Positions 7,356 to 9,035 of a stretch of 9,035 nucleotides of DNA are shown piece after piece. Position 1 is the first letter of the stretch. Each line of letters starts with the position of its first letter. The DNA lies in the NCBI GenBank assembly GCA_031277445.1, contig JAITMH010000092.1, positions 1-9,035 on the forward strand. Reading direction: 5' to 3'. The position numbers and the translations under genes are program-made. The notes under the pieces were generated by a model. That model was not told where the DNA came from. It did not search any database and saw only the letters and a program-made list of their open reading frames with translations. The DNA comes from Burkholderiales bacterium (lineage in GTDB: Bacteria; Pseudomonadota; Gammaproteobacteria; Burkholderiales; Casimicrobiaceae).

Positions 7356-7401
7356 GATAGATCTTGCTTGAGTGTTAAAGCGTTAGAAAAAGGAAAGCTG
7401 C

Positions 7402-7767
7402 GTGAGATTACTGATTGTCGATGATTCCAGTATTATCCGTGGCCGGATTGCCAGAATTATGGGCGATCCTCGGTTGCCGACCCTGAAAATCGTCGGGATG
7501 GCGAAAAACGGGGTCGAAGCGCTGGAGCTTTTTTCCAACGCGCAACCGGAACTGGTAACGATGGATCTGACCATGCCGGAAATGGATGGCGTCGAATGCA
7601 CCGAGAGCATGGCCAGATTGAATCCCCAAGCCAGCATTCTGGTGGTGTCGGCATTGAGTGATAAAGCGACGGCCATCAAAGCGCTTAAAAAAGGCGCAAA
7701 AGGATTTCTTTATAAACCCTTTACGGATGAGCAATTGATTGGTGCGCTTCTGGAAGTTATGAGTTGA
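7402..7767 (+). CDS. Stand-alone CheY-like response regulator receiver
   Basis: 121 residues, a single receiver domain with no output domain. All the conserved positions are present: acidic pair D7-D8 in LLIVDDSS, phospho-acceptor D55 in TMDLTMPEMDG, the switch Ser/Thr as S83 in LVVSALSD, aromatic F102, and K105 in YKPF. It starts at GTG, with AGGA (7391-7394) seven bases upstream; no in-frame ATG is available before the essential DD motif. It should take phosphate from H422 of the upstream kinase and lose it with help from the CheX-like protein encoded one base downstream. With no DNA-binding or enzymatic domain, it must act by binding a partner protein not encoded in this window. It is CheY-like in architecture, but the flagellar motor role of CheY cannot be assumed. 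Confidence 0.93.
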   Translation: MRLLIVDDSSIIRGRIARIMGDPRLPTLKIVGMAKNGVEALELFSNAQPELVTMDLTMPEMDGVECTESMARLNPQASILVVSALSDKATAIKALKKGAKGFLYKPFTDEQLIGALLEVMS

Positions 7768-7768
7768 G

Positions 7769-8233
7769 ATGGCTGATATTACTGAACAGGAAATTGAAGT
7801 TTTTGTGGGTGCGGTCAACCGCTATTTCGCCCAGATCACGGGGGAAAAGGCCAAAATTCGCTCCTCGTTTTTGGCAGAGGGAGAAATCCGGCCGCCGACT
7901 TACGATTTCACGGGATTGATTTCCCTGAGCGGACGTTATCGAGGAAGTATTTATTTTTCGGCGACGAAGATCATGCTGATGCGGCTGCTGCTGGCGATGC
8001 AAGAGCCGCGACAAACCGATGCGCACTTGCTCGATGCGGTAGGCGAGATCGCCAACACGCTGGCCGGCAACGCACGCGAGCATTTCGGAGAGGGGATGGG
8101 CATTTCGGTGCCGATAACCTTTCAGGGACCTTCCGAGCAGTTGAGTACGGCTGTGCGGGAACGGCCTTACGTCATCATGATCAAATGGAAACAATACGAA
8201 GCAGCGGTTATCGTCGATATCGCCAAGAAATGA
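7769..8233 (+). CDS. CheX-like phosphatase (CheC/CheX/FliY family)
   Basis: 154 residues, full length for CheX. The family's helix motif is intact: LLDAVGEIANTLAGNARE at 87-104 holds the catalytic ExxN, E93 and N96, which in characterised CheX proteins position the water that attacks phospho-aspartate of CheY. Only one clear ExxN is seen, as in CheX; CheC and FliY usually have two. It is a soluble cytoplasmic protein. The ATG is separated from the receiver stop codon by a single base, and the ribosome site is weak (GGAAG about 12 bases upstream), so translation is probably coupled to the receiver gene. The arrangement predicts that it dephosphorylates the neighbouring receiver. The alternative is an adaptor role without phosphatase activity, which the intact motif makes less likely. 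A strong terminator follows 18 bp after the stop. Confidence 0.87.
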   Translation: MADITEQEIEVFVGAVNRYFAQITGEKAKIRSSFLAEGEIRPPTYDFTGLISLSGRYRGSIYFSATKIMLMRLLLAMQEPRQTDAHLLDAVGEIANTLAGNAREHFGEGMGISVPITFQGPSEQLSTAVRERPYVIMIKWKQYEAAVIVDIAKK

Positions 8234-8251
8234 TTTGAGTTTGCCTGGAAC

Positions 8252-8286
8252 AAAAAACGGCGCTCTCATGATGGGCGCCGTTTTTT
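8252..8286 (+). terminator. Strong rho-independent terminator closing the kinase-receiver-CheX operon
   Basis: AAAAAACGGCGC (8252-8263) and GCGCCGTTTTTT (8275-8286) are perfectly complementary around an 11-base loop, giving a G/C core followed by six T residues. The A-tract on the 5' side would let it work in both directions. Confidence 0.92.
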
Positions 8287-8327
8287 ATGGCGAGCGGCCT
8301 GGAAAGACCGTTTCACGCGAAGACGCG

Positions 8328-8360
8328 ATCAGGTATCAGAGGCCAGGAATCAGGCATCAG
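8328..8360. repeat. Third copy of the ATCAGG-type short array
   Basis: Degenerate repeats of ATCAGGT, AATCAGG and CATCAG, the same 8-base family as at 21-59 and 1118-1136. It begins 41 bp after the terminator and lies directly beside the next palindromic repeat. Confidence 0.65.
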
Positions 8361-8364
8361 AACT

Positions 8365-8394
8365 CCGTCATTCCCGCTTTCGCGGGAATGACGG
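8365..8394. repeat. Palindromic dispersed repeat (GTCATTCCCGC / GCGGGAATGAC type)
   Basis: Perfect 13-bp arms (CCGTCATTCCCGC at 8365-8377 and its complement at 8382-8394) around a TTTC loop. The sequence belongs to a very widespread intergenic palindrome of beta- and gammaproteobacteria. There is no T-run, so it is not annotated as a terminator. Confidence 0.8.
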
Positions 8395-8410
8395 GGCGAA
8401 GGGAGTATTT

Positions 8411-8479
8411 TTCTCCGCGCTCTTCGCGTCTCCGCGAGAGATGGTCTTTCTTTGCGATCTTTGCGTTCTTTGCGGTTAA
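8411..8479. repeat. Imperfect repeat of CTTCGCG/CTTTGCG units
   Basis: The right part holds three tandem 9-base units, CTTTGCGAT, CTTTGCGTT and CTTTGCGGT (8450-8476). The left part holds looser CTCCGCG/CTTCGCG units. Related 'TTTGCGTTCTTTGCGG' stretches are familiar as dispersed intergenic repeats in proteobacteria. No gene is supported here. Confidence 0.6.
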
Positions 8480-8489
8480 ATAGGCGGGC

Positions 8490-8525
8490 TTGCTGTGTAT
8501 CGCTGCTTTGAGCTACAATGTGGCT
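8490..8525 (+). promoter_or_regulatory. Promoter and likely autoregulatory operator of the toxin-antitoxin operon
   Basis: A good -10 box, TACAAT (8514-8519), lies 18 bp after a weak -35, TTGCTG (8490-8495). Over the -10 lies a 15-base imperfect palindrome (8511-8525) with arms AGCTAC and GTGGCT, five of six positions symmetric around AAT. RelB/DinJ-type antitoxins repress their own promoters by binding such palindromes, so this is the probable operator. Confidence 0.5.
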
Positions 8526-8543
8526 CACGAGAGGAGGTGCCCT

Positions 8544-8807
8544 ATGCCTGCAAACGCTGTTGTCCGCGCCCGTATCGACGAGCACATCAAGGAAGAAGCA
8601 TCGACCGTGCTGGCGGCGATGGGTCTTACCGTATCCGACGCTTTCCGCATCATGCTCACGCGTGTTGCGCGCGAGAAGGCTTTGCCGTTCGAACCATTGA
8701 TCCCGAGCGATACCACCATCGCGGCCATGCGCGAGGCCCGCGAAGGAAGGGGCGTGAAATTCGCAACCATAGATGACCTGATGGCCGATCTCAATGCGGA
8801 CGATTGA
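8544..8807 (+). CDS. RelB/DinJ family antitoxin
   Basis: 87 residues, typical for the family. The N-terminal part (about 4-45), with VVRARIDEHIKEEA and LTVSDAFRIMLTRVA, is the ribbon-helix-helix DNA-binding and dimerisation region of RelB/DinJ proteins. The C-terminal part (FEPLIPSDTTIAAMREAREG, then FATIDDLMADLN) is the toxin-wrapping tail. It would neutralise the YafQ-type toxin encoded by the overlapping next gene and repress the shared promoter. An in-frame ATG lies further upstream at 8490, but the ATG at 8544 is chosen because GAGGAGGT (8531-8538) sits five bases before it, because the -10 box at 8514-8519 lies downstream of the other start, and because the family normally begins at this point. 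Confidence 0.93.
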   Translation: MPANAVVRARIDEHIKEEASTVLAAMGLTVSDAFRIMLTRVAREKALPFEPLIPSDTTIAAMREAREGRGVKFATIDDLMADLNADD

Positions 8808-9035
8808 GCGTTTTGGCCAGTTCAAGCGAGACTACAAACGCGAGAAGAAGGGGCAGCATCGCGCCACGCTTGATACCGATTTTCGTGCCGTCTTGTCCGC
8901 GCTACTGGCTGATCTTCCGTTGGAGGCGCGCCACCGCGACCATGCACTCACAGGCGACTGGAAAGACCACCGAGATTGCCACGTCAAGCCCGACTTGGTG
9001 TTGATCTATCGAAAGCCGGACGATGACACGTTGCA
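8794..9035 (+). CDS. YafQ-type mRNA interferase toxin, cut off by the window end
   Basis: Partial: 80 codons are visible and no stop is reached. It starts at an ATG inside the last codons of the antitoxin gene (14-base overlap, different frame), the usual coupled arrangement. The sequence matches the YafQ branch of the RelE superfamily: LPLEARHRDHALTGDW at 41-56, then HRDCHVKPDLVLIYRK at 59-74. H50, H63 and D67 fall at the same positions as the catalytic H50, H63 and D67 of E. coli YafQ. The final catalytic histidine (H87 in E. coli) would lie just past the window. YafQ toxins associate with the ribosome and cleave mRNA at in-frame Lys codons. The visible part is intact; whether the whole gene is functional cannot be judged here. 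Confidence 0.92.
   Translation, partial: MRTIERFGQFKRDYKREKKGQHRATLDTDFRAVLSALLADLPLEARHRDHALTGDWKDHRDCHVKPDLVLIYRKPDDDTL

Noticed and set aside
8450..8476. CRISPR-like array from the regularly spaced CTTTGCG units
   Set aside because: The units are 9 bases in direct tandem with no spacers and no cas genes nearby; this is a simple repeat.
8235..8483. 82-codon open frame after the CheX-like gene
   Set aside because: It runs through the intrinsic terminator and the three repeats; the translation is repeat-derived.
8490..8492. Upstream ATG as start of the antitoxin
   Set aside because: It lies before the -10 box and the ribosome site, and would add residues not found in the family.
8313..8825. 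170-codon minus-strand open frame across the repeats and the antitoxin gene
   Set aside because: It is antisense to the antitoxin and otherwise made of repeat sequence; no domain is recognised.

Overview
The window looks like a chromosomal segment of a Gram-negative proteobacterium, most likely a betaproteobacterium. The grounds are the UppP and PgeF sequence types, the PilJ-type sensor kinase, and the repeats between genes (GC-rich inverted repeats of the CCCTCTCCC kind, the GTCATTCCCGC/GCGGGAATGAC palindrome, and arrays of the unit GGAATCAG). The assignment rests on recognised sequence style, not on a database search. No phage, transposase, CRISPR array, rRNA or tRNA was seen.

Left half, minus strand (read from about 4800 down to 15). 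Three envelope-related genes lie in the same direction: uppP (undecaprenyl-diphosphatase), a secreted two-domain M16 zinc peptidase, and pgeF/yfiH (peptidoglycan editing factor of the laccase-domain family). A perfect TATAAT -10 box lies just upstream of uppP. UppP and PgeF both relate to peptidoglycan. The 51-bp gap between uppP and the peptidase gene would allow co-transcription, while the 135-bp gap before pgeF carries repeats. The pgeF gene is unusual because repeats have invaded its reading frame twice: a GC-rich palindromic block of about 114 bp sits in frame near the N-terminus, and an ATCAGG-type array encodes the C-terminal tail.

Middle. A gap of about 460 bp between the divergent uppP and the sensor kinase holds no gene I can recognise, but contains a 9-bp perfect inverted repeat.

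Right half, plus strand. The most interesting locus is a compact three-gene signalling module. It consists of a membrane histidine kinase with the order PilJ-type sensor, PAS-like region, HPt, then CheA-type ATPase, but with no CheW-like domain; a stand-alone CheY-like receiver; and a CheX-like phosphatase with an intact ExxN motif. It closes with a strong intrinsic terminator. The module has kinase, phospho-acceptor and phosphatase but no visible output domain, so its downstream target is unknown. Two weak hairpins between the kinase and receiver genes may tune their relative expression.

Right edge. After the terminator comes about 250 bp made largely of three kinds of repeat, then a RelB/DinJ-type antitoxin overlapping a YafQ-type toxin that runs off the end of the window. 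The antitoxin promoter carries a small palindrome over its -10 box, a likely site for autoregulation.
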